Source of the DNA: a virus
DNA length: 23,247 nucleotides
IMG/VR virus record: IMGVR_UViG_3300045965_000170
Location: 1 to 23,247 of that record
Reading direction: 5' to 3' (one strand)
In this document: positions 1 to 8,425 of the stretch, in pieces
Numbering within the stretch: position 1 is the stretch's first letter
Layout: the number at the start of each line of letters is the position of its first letter
Program-made: the position numbers and the translations under genes
Notes under the pieces: model-generated
Database searches by the model: none
The model's input: the letters and a program-made list of their open reading frames with translations, nothing else
What the model was told of the DNA's origin: nothing

Positions 1-238
1 TGAGATCAGTAGGGCCAGTCAAATAGACCGTAGCCGCGCCCTGGTCGTCTAGCACCGTTGGGTTTGGATTGCTGATGGTGAGAAAAGGGTCCGAAAATGT
101 CGAACTCGGGGTAGATGTTCCAGGTAGATAGCTAAACAATTTGGCGCCAATGGCCGGCTGGCCGTCAATCACGGCCTGGAAATGCGGCCATGGATATACT
201 TCTATTATTACTGTTTCTAAAGGTACTGCTATAGCCAT
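1..238 (-). CDS. Tailspike/tail fibre N-terminal part (partial)
   Basis: Minus-strand reading frame starting at ATG 238 and running off the left edge, so only about 79 N-terminal residues are visible. The ribosome site is AGAGGG about nine bases upstream. The visible part has the pattern of phage head-binding or tailspike N-termini: a short beta stretch, then G-x-K-L-F-S-Y-L-P-G-T-S-T-P, then S-D-P-F, then N-P-N-P-T-V-L-D-x-x-G-x-A-x-V-Y-L. This pattern is common at the start of podovirus receptor-binding proteins and carbohydrate-degrading tailspikes. It follows the ejection genes in transcription order, where P22 gene 9 sits. The receptor or enzyme domain is outside the window, so specificity is unknown. 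The first 60 bases of the gene are AT-rich compared with other virion genes. Confidence 0.6.
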   Translation of the reverse strand, partial: MAIAVPLETVIIEVYPWPHFQAVIDGQPAIGAKLFSYLPGTSTPSSTFSDPFLTISNPNPTVLDDQGAATVYLTGPTDL

Positions 239-260
239 AGCAGATAGCCCTCTTTTTTGG

Positions 261-277
261 TATAATTCGCGTATACT
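261..277 (+). promoter_or_regulatory. Promoter of HNH gene 1 (TATAAT and TATACT boxes)
   Basis: A TGG-TATAAT extended -10 box (261-266) is followed after five bases by GTATACT (271-277). The TATACT hexamer ends seven bases before the first paired base of the structured leader, the distance expected between a -10 box and the transcription start. No good -35 box is seen at 16-18 bp from either hexamer. The same TAYAAT-N4-GTATACT arrangement occurs before HNH gene 2. Confidence 0.5.
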
Positions 278-284
278 TTCTTGC

Positions 285-369
285 TGGTGGGGCCGGAGCT
301 GATCACTCCGCGTAAGTTGCTGCCCTATACGGCAAGCCTCACCACCTCGCGCTTATAGGGAGTGCGCTC
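285..369 (+). ncRNA. Structured leader RNA, copy 1 (three-way junction plus RBS pseudoknot)
   Basis: Outer stem 285-292 pairs with 337-344 (8 bp). Hairpin 1 pairs 294-298 with 306-310 and has loop CUGAUCA. The linker is CGUAAG (311-316). Hairpin 2 pairs 317-322 with 330-335 and has loop CCCUAUA (323-329). That loop is fully complementary to UAUAGGG at 354-360, which is the likely ribosome binding region nine bases before the ATG at 370. The fold was made by eye. Support comes from the same layout with different sequences at 1041, 10908 and 14217. Confidence 0.7.
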
Positions 370-972
370 ATGCCTCGCAAAAGTCTTCTGTGTACGTGTC
401 TTCAATGTCATGGTCAATTTCTTGTCAACGATCACCGCACCAGTAAGCCGGAAGCTATCAAATATTGCTCGCGAGTATGTCATGCAGTTGTGCAGAGTGC
501 CGAACAAGCCTCGAAATTTTGGGAGAAGGTTGCCATCTGCGTGCATGGGCTGGACTGCCCTTACTGCTGCTGGCCATGGCAAGGATTCGTGAGGTACGAT
601 GGCTACGGCGCAGTGACCAAGCACAAACGCCCCTATGGAGCATACCGCCGCGCATGGGAATACTGGCATGGTATGGACATGCCCAGTGGGCTTGATGCCT
701 GCCACTATTGTCATAATCCTCTCTGTGTCAACCCTGCCCATATTCATCCTGGCACACGGCAAGACAATCAAACTGAATCTGTCCTGGCTCATCGCTTTCC
801 TGTGGGAGAAGCCCGCGCCAATACGAAACTGACAGAAGCGGACGTACGCTTGATCTTGCAATGGCATCGTGATGAGGGCATAGGTTGTTATGTCATCTCG
901 AAACGCATAGGAGTGAGCAACACGACGGTGTACGCGATTCTCAAAGGGCGTACCTGGAAACATATCTCCTAG
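370..972 (+). CDS. HNH homing endonuclease 1 (HNH_3 type with C-terminal HTH)
   Basis: 200 residues. The N-terminus has paired cysteines (CxxC at about 10-13, C33 and C37) that may bind zinc. The centre has C-x-H-G-x-x-C-x-x-C-C-W followed by a GYG motif and the HNH core around residues 109-125, ending in N-P-L-C-V-N-P-x-H. The C-terminal part (about 141-197) resembles the small helix-turn-helix modules (NUMOD/IENR type) that give phage HNH enzymes DNA specificity. There is no RuvC or PLMP domain, so it is not IscB-like. It is free-standing between the tailspike and the membrane-protein cassette, antisense to the virion genes, with its own promoter and structured leader. It is clearly related to the HNH protein at 22032. 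Likely a selfish nicking or cutting enzyme; target unknown. Confidence 0.85.
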   Translation: MPRKSLLCTCLQCHGQFLVNDHRTSKPEAIKYCSRVCHAVVQSAEQASKFWEKVAICVHGLDCPYCCWPWQGFVRYDGYGAVTKHKRPYGAYRRAWEYWHGMDMPSGLDACHYCHNPLCVNPAHIHPGTRQDNQTESVLAHRFPVGEARANTKLTEADVRLILQWHRDEGIGCYVISKRIGVSNTTVYAILKGRTWKHIS

Positions 973-1005
973 CGTGGGTGCCATAGCGCACTTTCCCGTT
1001 AAAGT

Positions 1006-1034
1006 TTGCACGCAAAGGTGTCGAAACGTATACT
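1006..1034 (+). promoter_or_regulatory. Sigma70-type promoter of membrane-protein cassette
   Basis: TTGCAC (1006-1011), a 17 bp spacer, then TATACT (1029-1034). This is the clearest promoter among the four units with the structured leader and identifies TATACT as the -10 box. The start point would fall close to base 1041, the first base of the leader stem. Confidence 0.7.
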
Positions 1035-1040
1035 AGAGGC

Positions 1041-1135
1041 TGCCGTGCAGGGTTTGGCCACCCTCGCAAGTGCAGCAGCGCCAATCCGCTGATTGCAGCA
1101 CGGCGCACCACCTCAGCCTGATTGGAGGTTGTCTC
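1041..1135 (+). ncRNA. Structured leader RNA, copy 2 (membrane-protein cassette)
   Basis: Outer stem 1041-1048 pairs with 1098-1105 (8 bp, one G-U). Hairpin 1 pairs 1049-1053 with 1060-1064; with its last U-A pair opened the loop ends in the palindrome UGGCCA (1055-1060). The linker CGCAAG (1065-1070) resembles that of copies 1 and 3. Hairpin 2 pairs 1076-1080 with 1087-1091 and, past a bulged A, 1071-1075 with 1093-1097. Its loop CCAAUC (1081-1086) is fully complementary to GAUUGG (1120-1125), which overlaps the GGAGG ribosome site ten bases before the ATG. Fold made by eye. Confidence 0.75.
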
Positions 1136-1276
1136 ATGTCCTCATCGGATCGTTGGCTCTTCGCCATCCACTTCGCCGTCATGGTCATTGGTCTCGGCTT
1201 TCTTGCCACCATGGTCTATCTGACCTCCAGGCAAGTGGCCCATGTCGCGGATCTGCTGATCCGCCTGCATCAGTAA
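1136..1276 (+). CDS. Small single-span membrane protein
   Basis: 46 residues. The start at 1136 is chosen because GGAGG lies seven bases before it; an in-frame ATG at 1070 falls inside the structured leader and has no ribosome site. One strongly hydrophobic span covers about residues 8-30, followed by a short amphipathic tail ending in L-L-I-R-L-H-Q. The tail resembles that of the 47-residue protein at 1553, so the two are probably paralogues. It is the first gene of a four-gene plus-strand cassette of tiny membrane proteins placed next to the virion transglycosylase gene, a position that suggests a role in lysis (holin, antiholin or regulator). There is no direct evidence for the function. 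Confidence 0.65.
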   Translation: MSSSDRWLFAIHFAVMVIGLGFLATMVYLTSRQVAHVADLLIRLHQ

Positions 1277-1287
1277 GGCGGTGCGGC

Positions 1288-1542
1288 ATGAGTCTGCTCA
1301 ACCTTGAAACCTACGATGCCCTCAAGGCGGCCGGCACCCCGGAGCCCGAAGCGCGCCAGGCCGCTATGGAAGTCGCCACGATGGGCGGTATCCTCAGCGT
1401 GCTGGCCGAACGCGTCAACGGCATCGACAGCAAGCTCACCATCATGCTGTGGATCATGGGCATTGGTTTTTCGGCCATGCTCACCGGCTTTGGCTTCATC
1501 CTCAACATCCTCTGGCAGATCACCGCCAGATTGCCACGCTAG
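1288..1542 (+). CDS. Small helical protein with one transmembrane span
   Basis: 84 residues, starting at ATG 1288 behind a GGCGG-type ribosome site in the 11-base gap after the previous stop. The N-terminal half is a charged, probably helical or coiled-coil segment (about 8-50) containing G-T-P-E-P-E-A-R-Q-A. A transmembrane span follows at about 51-77, with a short basic tail. The helix-plus-membrane arrangement is reminiscent of the DUF1640/CCDC90-like small proteins found in many phages, but this is only a resemblance. It lies in the probable lysis cassette and is co-transcribed with its neighbours. Function unknown; a holin partner or membrane anchor are possibilities. Confidence 0.7.
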   Translation: MSLLNLETYDALKAAGTPEPEARQAAMEVATMGGILSVLAERVNGIDSKLTIMLWIMGIGFSAMLTGFGFILNILWQITARLPR

Positions 1543-1552
1543 GAGGTGCGGT

Positions 1553-1696
1553 ATGGATCGCCTCTCCTTGACCGTGCTCGTTGTCGGCTGTGTGGCCATG
1601 CTGACCTGTACGACCCTCGTCGCCTACCAGAACGTGCGGCTGGCCCAGATTCAGCAGCAGACCATCGACCTCATCGTGCGCACGCACCAACGCTAG
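1553..1696 (+). CDS. Small single-span membrane protein, paralogue of the one at 1136
   Basis: 47 residues from ATG 1553, with a strong AGGAGG ribosome site that overlaps the stop of the upstream gene. A transmembrane span covers about residues 6-25. The tail, Q-x-x-x-x-I-D-L-I-V-R-T-H-Q-R, closely resembles the end of the 46-residue protein at 1136 (A-D-L-L-I-R-L-H-Q). This suggests duplication followed by divergence inside one operon. Pairs of near-identical small membrane proteins with opposing roles are known in phage holin/antiholin systems, but nothing in the sequence proves this here. Confidence 0.65.
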   Translation: MDRLSLTVLVVGCVAMLTCTTLVAYQNVRLAQIQQQTIDLIVRTHQR

Positions 1697-1707
1697 GGGG
1701 TAGCGCC

Positions 1708-2016
1708 ATGGCCTGGATACTCTGGATCTTCCTTGGTGCGCTGCTGGCGATCCTGTTTCCGGCGATCCACGCGGTCTTTGCCGCCCTCGGTCCGGTGTTC
1801 GTTGTCCTCGGCCTCCTGATCGGTACCGGCGTCTTCCTGTATGCCCTGTCCTGTGGTGTCGAGGGCACCCTGCGCGAAGCCGGGGCCATGTGGCATCCGC
1901 TGACCCGCTGGCTGCCAGAAGGGCTCCAGCCGTACAGCTTCTGGCTCCTTGTGGCCGGCGGCATGGGGGCCTTTGTCGCCTTCAGCGTGACGGTGCACCT
2001 GCTCATGGGGCGTTAA
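1708..2016 (+). CDS. Putative holin, three membrane spans
   Basis: 102 residues from ATG 1708, with GGGGG as ribosome site. Hydrophobic spans lie at about 2-24, 26-48 and 77-99, with a polar loop at about 49-76 and a very short C-terminus. Three spans in about 100 residues is the topology of class I holins, and this is the last and most holin-like gene of the membrane-protein cassette. Its TAA stop shares the tetranucleotide TTAA (2013-2016) with the stop of the convergent transglycosylase gene, leaving no room for a terminator. No separate endolysin gene is visible in the window. The holin call rests on topology and position only. Confidence 0.5.
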   Translation: MAWILWIFLGALLAILFPAIHAVFAALGPVFVVLGLLIGTGVFLYALSCGVEGTLREAGAMWHPLTRWLPEGLQPYSFWLLVAGGMGAFVAFSVTVHLLMGR

Positions 2017-4097
2017 TCCGTGGTCCTGGCACGGCCACCCGGGGCCTGCTGGGACTCGCTCTGCCCTGCCCTCTGGCGTGGCGGCTCCTCCTGCATGGGC
2101 CCGTAGCCCATCTCCCGGCGTGCCGCATCCAGAATCAATGCCACATTGTTGGCCGAGAGTTTCCCCCCACTGCGCACAATGCTGTCACGAAACAGGTTCA
2201 TGGCGCGGGGCGACCCGAGCATAAGACTGAGTGAGGCCGGGATCGCTGCGGCCACGGCCGCCCCCGGTTGCCCGGTCAGGAGCATCCAGCCCGCCGTGCC
2301 GAGACTCCCCGTCTGTGTCACCAGCGAGGCCAGCGAGGGAATCTTGACGAAGGGATAGCGTTTCGCCAGGGCATCGAGTTCGCGCTTCAACGTCGCCTGT
2401 TCTGCCTCGCCCATCTGCCCCAGGACCCGCTGGGCGCGCTTCGTCGTGCCCTGGAGTTCTTTGTTGAGGGCTGCCAGGTTGAGATCGCTGAACTTCGTAT
2501 TGGGGTTGTAATTCGTGTGCTTCGTGACCATAGCTTGCAGGTCATCGGCATTACGGATACGGCGCCAGTCGGCCTGCGCCTGCTGGAGACGCGCAGGCGA
2601 GAAGCCTGCGGGCACCCGTCCCACGCTGAGGCCCTGGTCAATCGCATCGTCCACCGCGTTGCGCATATCCCAGAGCAGGTCGCGCGTCTCTGGCGTCGTG
2701 ACGACCTGGCGACGTTTCATGAGTTCGGAGCGCAGGCGTTGCAGTGCACCAATATCCCAGCCCTTGAGACTCGCCGCACCGGTCGTGCCCGAGCGTTCGA
2801 GGGCCTGCGCCAGTGGCGACGAGATGCGCCGCACTTCCTGAAGCGCCCGCTGTCTCTCCACCGTACTCAGGCCGTTCCACATGGTCTGCACGGGGGCAAT
2901 GTCCAACTTCACCCCACTCTGGCCAATCTCGTCAAAGACCGCCGATACCCGCGTCCGCTCTGGCGCCTGAAAGACGCGCTGCCCCAGCCCCTGGGCTTCC
3001 CTGGCGGCCTGGTCCCGCAGCACCATCTGCCCCCCACGACCACTGCGGAGGATCGTCCGTGCCGTGCCACGCACCGCTTCCTCACCAGCGGAAGGGACCA
3101 GATTCCAGGCCAGGGTTTCGAGCGCTTCCTGGGGTGTCGGGGCTTTCCCGGTCTCCCACCAGCGCCCGGCGGTTTCGCCCGCGCTCTGCGTGAGCGCTTC
3201 GCCGGCCACACGGGCGGCGATCCCCGCGGCCGGACGCATGGCCGTGCCCACGCCCGTCATGAGTGGAATCAGCGTCGAGGGCTTCGTGATGCCTTCCTCC
3301 AGTGGCGCTTCCACCTGACTTGGCAGCACCTGTGGCCGCTGACTGGGGGGGATCGGGTCGCCCTCATGCCACCCCCGCTGTCTGCCCATGGCCAGCAGCG
3401 CGGTGGGGTCGGTCACCGGCGGCGCCTGGACCGTCGGACCACCCCCCACCGCTAGCGCCGCCGGATCCTCCATCCCTTGCTGCTGGCGCATCCGGGCAAT
3501 CGTCTGCGCGGCTTCCTGCTCGGTGGCCACCGGAGCCCCCTGGCTGGCCGCTGGAGCCGTCTGGGATGTGGGGGTCGTCTGGGACACCGGGGAAGGGGTC
3601 GTCGTGGCGCCTGGAGTCTGCTGGGCGTCTCTGCGGGCGAGTTCCGCTTCAATCTCGTCGAGACGACTGCGCCCAGGGGCGGATGGCTGCGGCGTGGCCG
3701 CCTCGGCACGGGCAGGGGTGAGTGCGCCGAGGATGCGCGACACATAGCCCCGCGTCTCTTTGAACGGGGGCACGCCTTTGTAGGCATCGACGGCCCCCGG
3801 CCCGGCGTTGTACGCCGCCAGGGCCATGCCCTGGTTCCCCCCGTAGCGGTCGAGCTGCTGCTTGAGGTAGCGCACGCCGCCTTCGATGTTTTGCCCCACG
3901 TCCGCAGGATTGACGCCGAGTTGGCGTGCCGTGCCGGGCATGAGTTGCATGATGCCAGCAGCCCCTTTGGGCGAACGGGCAGTGGGATCGAAGTTCGACT
4001 CCTGGCGCGCGACGCCGAGCGCCAGCGCCGGATTCACCCCCTGCAACCGGGCTTCCACCTCGATGAGGCGTTGGATATCGTCACGGGAGAGTGGCAT
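2013..4097 (-). CDS. Virion lytic transglycosylase / DNA ejection protein
   Basis: 694 residues. The N-terminal 130 residues form a lysozyme-like SLT domain: A-R-Q-E-S-N-F-D-P with catalytic Glu at about 33, then [13 protein letters not shown], then [11 protein letters not shown] low-complexity Pro/Thr/Gln linker follows (about 135-215), then a long helical region, with a small-residue-rich hydrophobic patch near 600-630. In podoviruses, large internal proteins with an N-terminal transglycosylase are ejected with the DNA and open the cell wall locally. It is the last of three ejection-type genes and is followed by the tailspike, as gp16 is in P22. The ATG directly follows the TAG of the upstream gene (TAGATG), so translation is probably coupled. 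Confidence 0.85.
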   Translation of the reverse strand: MPLSRDDIQRLIEVEARLQGVNPALALGVARQESNFDPTARSPKGAAGIMQLMPGTARQLGVNPADVGQNIEGGVRYLKQQLDRYGGNQGMALAAYNAGPGAVDAYKGVPPFKETRGYVSRILGALTPARAEAATPQPSAPGRSRLDEIEAELARRDAQQTPGATTTPSPVSQTTPTSQTAPAASQGAPVATEQEAAQTIARMRQQQGMEDPAALAVGGGPTVQAPPVTDPTALLAMGRQRGWHEGDPIPPSQRPQVLPSQVEAPLEEGITKPSTLIPLMTGVGTAMRPAAGIAARVAGEALTQSAGETAGRWWETGKAPTPQEALETLAWNLVPSAGEEAVRGTARTILRSGRGGQMVLRDQAAREAQGLGQRVFQAPERTRVSAVFDEIGQSGVKLDIAPVQTMWNGLSTVERQRALQEVRRISSPLAQALERSGTTGAASLKGWDIGALQRLRSELMKRRQVVTTPETRDLLWDMRNAVDDAIDQGLSVGRVPAGFSPARLQQAQADWRRIRNADDLQAMVTKHTNYNPNTKFSDLNLAALNKELQGTTKRAQRVLGQMGEAEQATLKRELDALAKRYPFVKIPSLASLVTQTGSLGTAGWMLLTGQPGAAVAAAIPASLSLMLGSPRAMNLFRDSIVRSGGKLSANNVALILDAARREMGYGPMQEEPPRQRAGQSESQQAPGGRARTTD

Positions 4098-5648
4098 CTA
4101 GCGCCCTCCCTTGCGCAGGCGGTCGCGCTCGGCGAGCAGTTCATCGCGGGACATCTCCGTGACGGGTTTCAGCGCCTGGCTGCTCTGGCCCCCACCGGGC
4201 GCGGCCTGGCCTCCGGTGCGTCCGGTCGCCCGGGCTTCTTCTTCGAGGTTGCGCGTAATGCGCTCCCGGGCCTGACGCTTTTGCTCAATCACCTCTTTGC
4301 TGTTGCCCGGTTGCGGGAAGTAGATCTGATCGGTCATGTCCCATTCCATCTGGGTGACATTGGCCCCAGACGTTTTGCGCAACCACGCCGCGGCAAATTC
4401 CCCGACCGCCTGCTTGTATTTTTGATAGTCCTCGCCCGTCAGATAATTGCTGATGCCGTAGGGCAGTTTCTGGTCAGCCAGCTTCTCCCAAAAGCCCGGC
4501 TGAAACCCCTTCTTTTCCATCTCGGCAGTAATGGCCTGGGAGCTTTTGGCAAGATCGTAATAGGTCCCGGCCTTTTGTTCGGCCTCGGTGGGCTTGCCGA
4601 GCAGCGGTCCCCCGCCGGGAGCCTGGAGATACTCGACGTCGCCACTTTTGCCAATACGCACCATGCCCTGCGGCGTCTCTTTAATCTGCCCGGCACCATG
4701 CATGGCGGACACCCGCTCCTTGGCCGACTCGGCCTGCTGGATGGCCCAGGCGCGTTCCTGTGGCGTGGCCGTCTCCCAGGTTTTGTTGAGGGTCCCTAAG
4801 TACTCCGTCACTGGCGCGCTAATCCCCTCGCGCTTCGCCTTGAGCATCGCCGCCTGCGCCTTCAGGTCTTCCTGCTCCAGCAGGATGCTGTCCTTCCGAC
4901 TGAGCGCCCGGTCCGCAATCGACTGCATCGCCTCGGCCGAGTACACCTGCGGCAGTTGCGCCGCGTATTGATGCAGGCCCTGGCTTTGGAGCTGGGTCCG
5001 CCAGGTGTCGAGGTCCGCCTGGGACTTGATGGTTGGCGCGGTCCGGCCCAGGTACTCCATGACCTTCTCACCTATGATGAGTCGGTTCTCCTGGCGCTTG
5101 AGCTGCGCGTCCTCCTGCCCCTGCATCTGGCGCATGAGGAGCAGGCCGGCCCGGGGATTCTGGCGCACGAGCGCTTCGATAGGGTTGCTCTGCGGGCCCC
5201 CGAGTCCCGCCAGGGTCGGCTGTGGGGGCGTGACTCTCGGCATGACCTGCGCCGCGACGTCTGGCGGCATCGGCCCCCCACTCGCCGGCGACACCCCGGC
5301 AAAGCGGCTCATGTCAGGGTAGGCGGGAATCGTCTGCGTCGCACCTGGACCGCCCGGCCCCACCGTCTGTTGCGTCATGGCCCCGGCCGCCGGCTGGCCA
5401 CTGAGCGACGCCAGGGGACTCTGGGGCATGCTGCCGCCGCCGCCCAGCCCCAGTAAGGCGGGGTTCTGTTGCACGGCCTGCAAGTACAGGGCTTCGGCTT
5501 CCTGGTTGCGCTGCGCTTCCTGCAAGGCCATCAGCGCGGTGCGGTTCTGCAGCATGCCCCCCGCCGCATTGATCGCCTGTGTGGTCGTGCGCGGGAGGTC
5601 AAAGGGCCGCATGTCCGGTAAGTAGAGTCCGCCAAGAACGGTACTCAT
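4098..5648 (-). CDS. Probable internal/ejection protein, helical
   Basis: 516 residues from ATG 5648 with an AGGAGG site. The N-terminus reads as a phage structural protein: a short beta start, then helices rich in Gln, Ala and Leu. Residues about 60-160 are Pro/Gly/Ser-rich low complexity. The rest is mostly helical with many charged residues, ending in a predicted helix rich in Arg, Glu and Leu. No catalytic motif is visible. Its place between the 921-residue glycine-rich protein and the transglycosylase corresponds to the gp7/gp20/gp16 ejection block of P22-like phages. A role in the internal core or in the channel formed during ejection is inferred from position and composition. Confidence 0.6.
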   Translation of the reverse strand: MSTVLGGLYLPDMRPFDLPRTTTQAINAAGGMLQNRTALMALQEAQRNQEAEALYLQAVQQNPALLGLGGGGSMPQSPLASLSGQPAAGAMTQQTVGPGGPGATQTIPAYPDMSRFAGVSPASGGPMPPDVAAQVMPRVTPPQPTLAGLGGPQSNPIEALVRQNPRAGLLLMRQMQGQEDAQLKRQENRLIIGEKVMEYLGRTAPTIKSQADLDTWRTQLQSQGLHQYAAQLPQVYSAEAMQSIADRALSRKDSILLEQEDLKAQAAMLKAKREGISAPVTEYLGTLNKTWETATPQERAWAIQQAESAKERVSAMHGAGQIKETPQGMVRIGKSGDVEYLQAPGGGPLLGKPTEAEQKAGTYYDLAKSSQAITAEMEKKGFQPGFWEKLADQKLPYGISNYLTGEDYQKYKQAVGEFAAAWLRKTSGANVTQMEWDMTDQIYFPQPGNSKEVIEQKRQARERITRNLEEEARATGRTGGQAAPGGGQSSQALKPVTEMSRDELLAERDRLRKGGR

Positions 5649-5659
5649 GCCTGGACCTC

Positions 5660-8425
5660 CTAAGCGTTGAGGCTGCCGAGCAAGCTGGTCAGCTGATTCT
5701 GAAATGCGACGTTGCCAAAGGCCCCTTGCGCCGCATTGCCGAGGTTGCCCAGCGTGTTGGTCCAGGCGTTCCCACTACTGAGCGCCCCCTGTCCTTGCGC
5801 CGTCCCCAATTGCCCGTACAGGTTCCCCATCTGCTGCCCGTAATTGGCCCCCAGCTGCCCGAGCTGCCCCAGGCTTGTCTGCCCCAGCCCGGCCAGATTA
5901 CTCCACTGATTGAACTGCGTGCCTTGCGCCAGCCGTTGCGCATTAAACAGTTCGGCGAGCCGCTGGTTCTGCGCTTCCCGCTCGGCCCAGTCACGCCCGT
6001 ACTGGAGCTGGTTCTGCCCCAGCAGCCGACTATAGAGGGCCTCGTCATAGGCCTGCCGCTCGCGCTGCCCCTGTTGCTGGGCGTTGAAGTCGGCCTGCCA
6101 GCCAAACTGCCCTTGCTGCGCCCGCATCTGGGCTTCCTGTGCGGCCTGGCTCCAGTTCTGGGCTTGCGATTGCTGCGCCAATTGCTCCCGGAAGGCCGCT
6201 TCGGCCTGTGCCTGCGACCAGCCCTGCTGACTGGCGATCTGGTTGACCTGCTCGCGGAGCTGCGCCTCACTCATGGCCTGGCCGTAACCCATCTGACTTG
6301 CCGTCTGCGCCCACTGCTCTCGCAGCTGTGCCTGTTGGCTGGCGCGTTGCCAGGCCGCGCCATACTCCTGACTCGCCAGGTCCTGCCCTTGCTCCTGGAG
6401 CGCACGCAACGCTGAGCCTGACAAGGCCCCACCCCGGGCCGCCTGCGAGGCCTCTAAGGCCCGCTGGGCCCGGTCCAGGCGAAACTGCACCCCCGGATCA
6501 TTGGCGAGCAGTGCCTGCCCACTGAGCGTCGGCACGGCCCCCGGCGTGTAGCGGTACTGGCTCGCGGCCGGGATGGCCCCTGGCGCGTAGCGGTAGTCCC
6601 CGGCACGCGGTCCCTGCCCTGGCGTGTAGCGGTACCCCGCCGCACTGGGCACGTCGGTGGGCGTATAGCCGCCGTAACTGCCCGGCGTCCACCCTGGGGT
6701 GGCACTCGGGAGGGCATAGCCTGCGCCACTGAGCGGCGCCACCTGGCCGAGCGTCGGTTGCGCCTGACCCGCCAGCGTCTGGAGTTGCCCCAGGGCACTG
6801 CGTCCGGCTTCGAGCCATGGGGCCTGGTTGGCCTGGGTAGCCAGCCACTGGGCCGTTTGCAGATCAATGCCCCGGTTGAGGGCCGCCGCCTGGAGGGCCG
6901 CCGCGTCACTGGCGGCACTGGCCCCCATGGCGCCGGCCCCGAGCGACGTCAGGCCGCTCACGGCAGGGCCGAGCCACGAGGCATTTTTGCCCAGAAAGCC
7001 GCCCACACTGCCGAGGGCGCCGAGAGCGGTGCCGAGCCAGCCGCCGCCGGTGCCGCCGCCGCCCCCAAAGCCGTACAGACTGGGATTGGCCGCCATCGCC
7101 GCCGCGACCTGATCTTGTAAGGACGACACGTCACCAGGGAAATCCCCCGTGCCGTAGCCACTCCAATCGCTCACACCACTATACCAGTCGCCGGCGCCGA
7201 TATCCGTACTGTAATCTCCCGGGAAATCCCCACCGCCCCAGTCGTTCCAATCCATACGCCCTCCTGTCGCCGCGTCCGTGAGTCCCTGCGTCGCCCCCTC
7301 CTGCACGCCCTGCGCCGCACTGAGCAGGCCCGCCACACCACTGCCCGCACTGCCAAGCTGTGACCCTAAGCCCAGATAGCGACTCACCTGTTGGAGGGGC
7401 TGTGTTCCAGTTGCCCTCCCAAGCGCCCCAGTAATGCGCCCAGCAGAGCCCGCTAAACGTGCCACATCACCCACACTGCGGATGCCGGTACTCGCCAGAT
7501 TCCCCAGCCCGGCCGCGCCACCCGCCAGGCCACCGAGGACCCCGAGACCCAGCCCGACTTTCTGGAGCCAGGGCTGGCCCGTGGCGGCGCCCAGCACGTT
7601 CGCGCCCATCCCGCCGTAAGAGCCGATGGCACCGATCGTCCCGAGCGTCGAGGTGGGAATCCCCAGGATCGAGGGCGCCGCCGCACTGGCTGCCGCAGGG
7701 GCTGCCGCGGCGCCACCGGCCGCCACTGGCGCAAAGGCCCCGAAAGCCGCCGCGCCGCCGGCCGCCGCGCCCAGGGTGCCCAGGGCCATAAAAAACTCGT
7801 TCGAGAGCGGGTTGAAAGCGTCCGAGGGCTGCGGTGTCGTGGCCACCCAGTTCTGGTACGCATCGGCCTGGCGCACGTTCTCGAACAGACTGCGCTCGGC
7901 ATCGGTGGCACTGCCGGCGCGGATTTTGTCGCGTAGGCCCAGCATAATGGCGCCCAGGTCGGGGGAGCTCTGCGTGAGCCGCCAGGCGGACTCCACCCAC
8001 TCGGGATCGCTCTTGTCCTCGGGAAATCCGACCCAATAGCCCCCGCGCGCCCCTGGGGTCAGGCGCGCGAGCTCCCGCGTCGGCACCGCCAGGGCCTGCG
8101 TGCGCATCTCCTCCCACTGCTCACGCTCGTAGTCCTTGAGCTGCCCGGCCTCGGCCTGCTCAGCAAAATGGAGGAGCTGCTGAATATAGCCCGGCGGGGC
8201 GTAGGGCATCTGCGGGATCGGGGCGCCCGGCATCCATTGAAAACTGCTGCTCGATCCCTCCTGGCTCGGGAATTGATAGGAAAGCGTATATTCCGGGACC
8301 TTGGAGATCCCTTCATCCCCCCACGTTACCTTGCTCCCGTCAGGGAGCGGTAACTCCCCGTAGAAGGGAATGTCTTCCTGTTGATCGTCCACAATCCCGC
8401 GGCCAGGAACAACGTACAGGGTCAT
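5660..8425 (-). CDS. Large Gly/Ala-rich DNA transfer-type protein
   Basis: 921 residues from ATG 8425 (AGGA eight bases upstream). Residues about 1-200 are globular. Two long Gly/Ala-rich hydrophobic stretches follow (about 205-320 and 450-515) and could enter or cross a membrane. Around 520-545 is N-Q-A-P-W-L-E-A-G-R-S-A-L-G-Q-L, a motif frequent in phage DNA-transfer/ejection proteins. Next come three spaced copies of Y-R-Y-(T/A)-P-G (about 595-635). The last 280 residues are Gln-rich helical sequence with S-Q-x-x-W-S-Q-A-type repeats. Likely an ejected core protein that helps DNA cross the envelope. Assignment is by composition, motif and gene order. Confidence 0.6.
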   Translation of the reverse strand: MTLYVVPGRGIVDDQQEDIPFYGELPLPDGSKVTWGDEGISKVPEYTLSYQFPSQEGSSSSFQWMPGAPIPQMPYAPPGYIQQLLHFAEQAEAGQLKDYEREQWEEMRTQALAVPTRELARLTPGARGGYWVGFPEDKSDPEWVESAWRLTQSSPDLGAIMLGLRDKIRAGSATDAERSLFENVRQADAYQNWVATTPQPSDAFNPLSNEFFMALGTLGAAAGGAAAFGAFAPVAAGGAAAAPAAASAAAPSILGIPTSTLGTIGAIGSYGGMGANVLGAATGQPWLQKVGLGLGVLGGLAGGAAGLGNLASTGIRSVGDVARLAGSAGRITGALGRATGTQPLQQVSRYLGLGSQLGSAGSGVAGLLSAAQGVQEGATQGLTDAATGGRMDWNDWGGGDFPGDYSTDIGAGDWYSGVSDWSGYGTGDFPGDVSSLQDQVAAAMAANPSLYGFGGGGGTGGGWLGTALGALGSVGGFLGKNASWLGPAVSGLTSLGAGAMGASAASDAAALQAAALNRGIDLQTAQWLATQANQAPWLEAGRSALGQLQTLAGQAQPTLGQVAPLSGAGYALPSATPGWTPGSYGGYTPTDVPSAAGYRYTPGQGPRAGDYRYAPGAIPAASQYRYTPGAVPTLSGQALLANDPGVQFRLDRAQRALEASQAARGGALSGSALRALQEQGQDLASQEYGAAWQRASQQAQLREQWAQTASQMGYGQAMSEAQLREQVNQIASQQGWSQAQAEAAFREQLAQQSQAQNWSQAAQEAQMRAQQGQFGWQADFNAQQQGQRERQAYDEALYSRLLGQNQLQYGRDWAEREAQNQRLAELFNAQRLAQGTQFNQWSNLAGLGQTSLGQLGQLGANYGQQMGNLYGQLGTAQGQGALSSGNAWTNTLGNLGNAAQGAFGNVAFQNQLTSLLGSLNA

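Noticed and set aside
299-305. CUGAUCA loop as part of a hammerhead ribozyme core (CUGANGA)
   Set aside because: It sits in a hairpin loop, not between stems I and II, lacks the GAAA strand, and is replaced by unrelated palindromes in copies 2 and 4.
285-972. IscB/OMEGA (HEARO) system because a structured RNA precedes an HNH gene
   Set aside because: The HNH proteins have no RuvC, bridge helix or PLMP domain, the RNA is under 100 nt, and the same RNA precedes a membrane protein gene.
1070-1138. Upstream in-frame ATG at 1070 as start of the first membrane protein
   Set aside because: It lies in the hairpin 2 region of the leader without a ribosome site, while the ATG at 1136 has GGAGG.
3477-4799. 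Long plus-strand open frame (440 codons) across the transglycosylase and ejection genes
   Set aside because: It is antisense to genes with clear domains and ribosome sites and has low-complexity translation typical of reverse frames in GC-rich DNA. The frames at 2268-3455 and 16374-17657 are rejected for the same reason.
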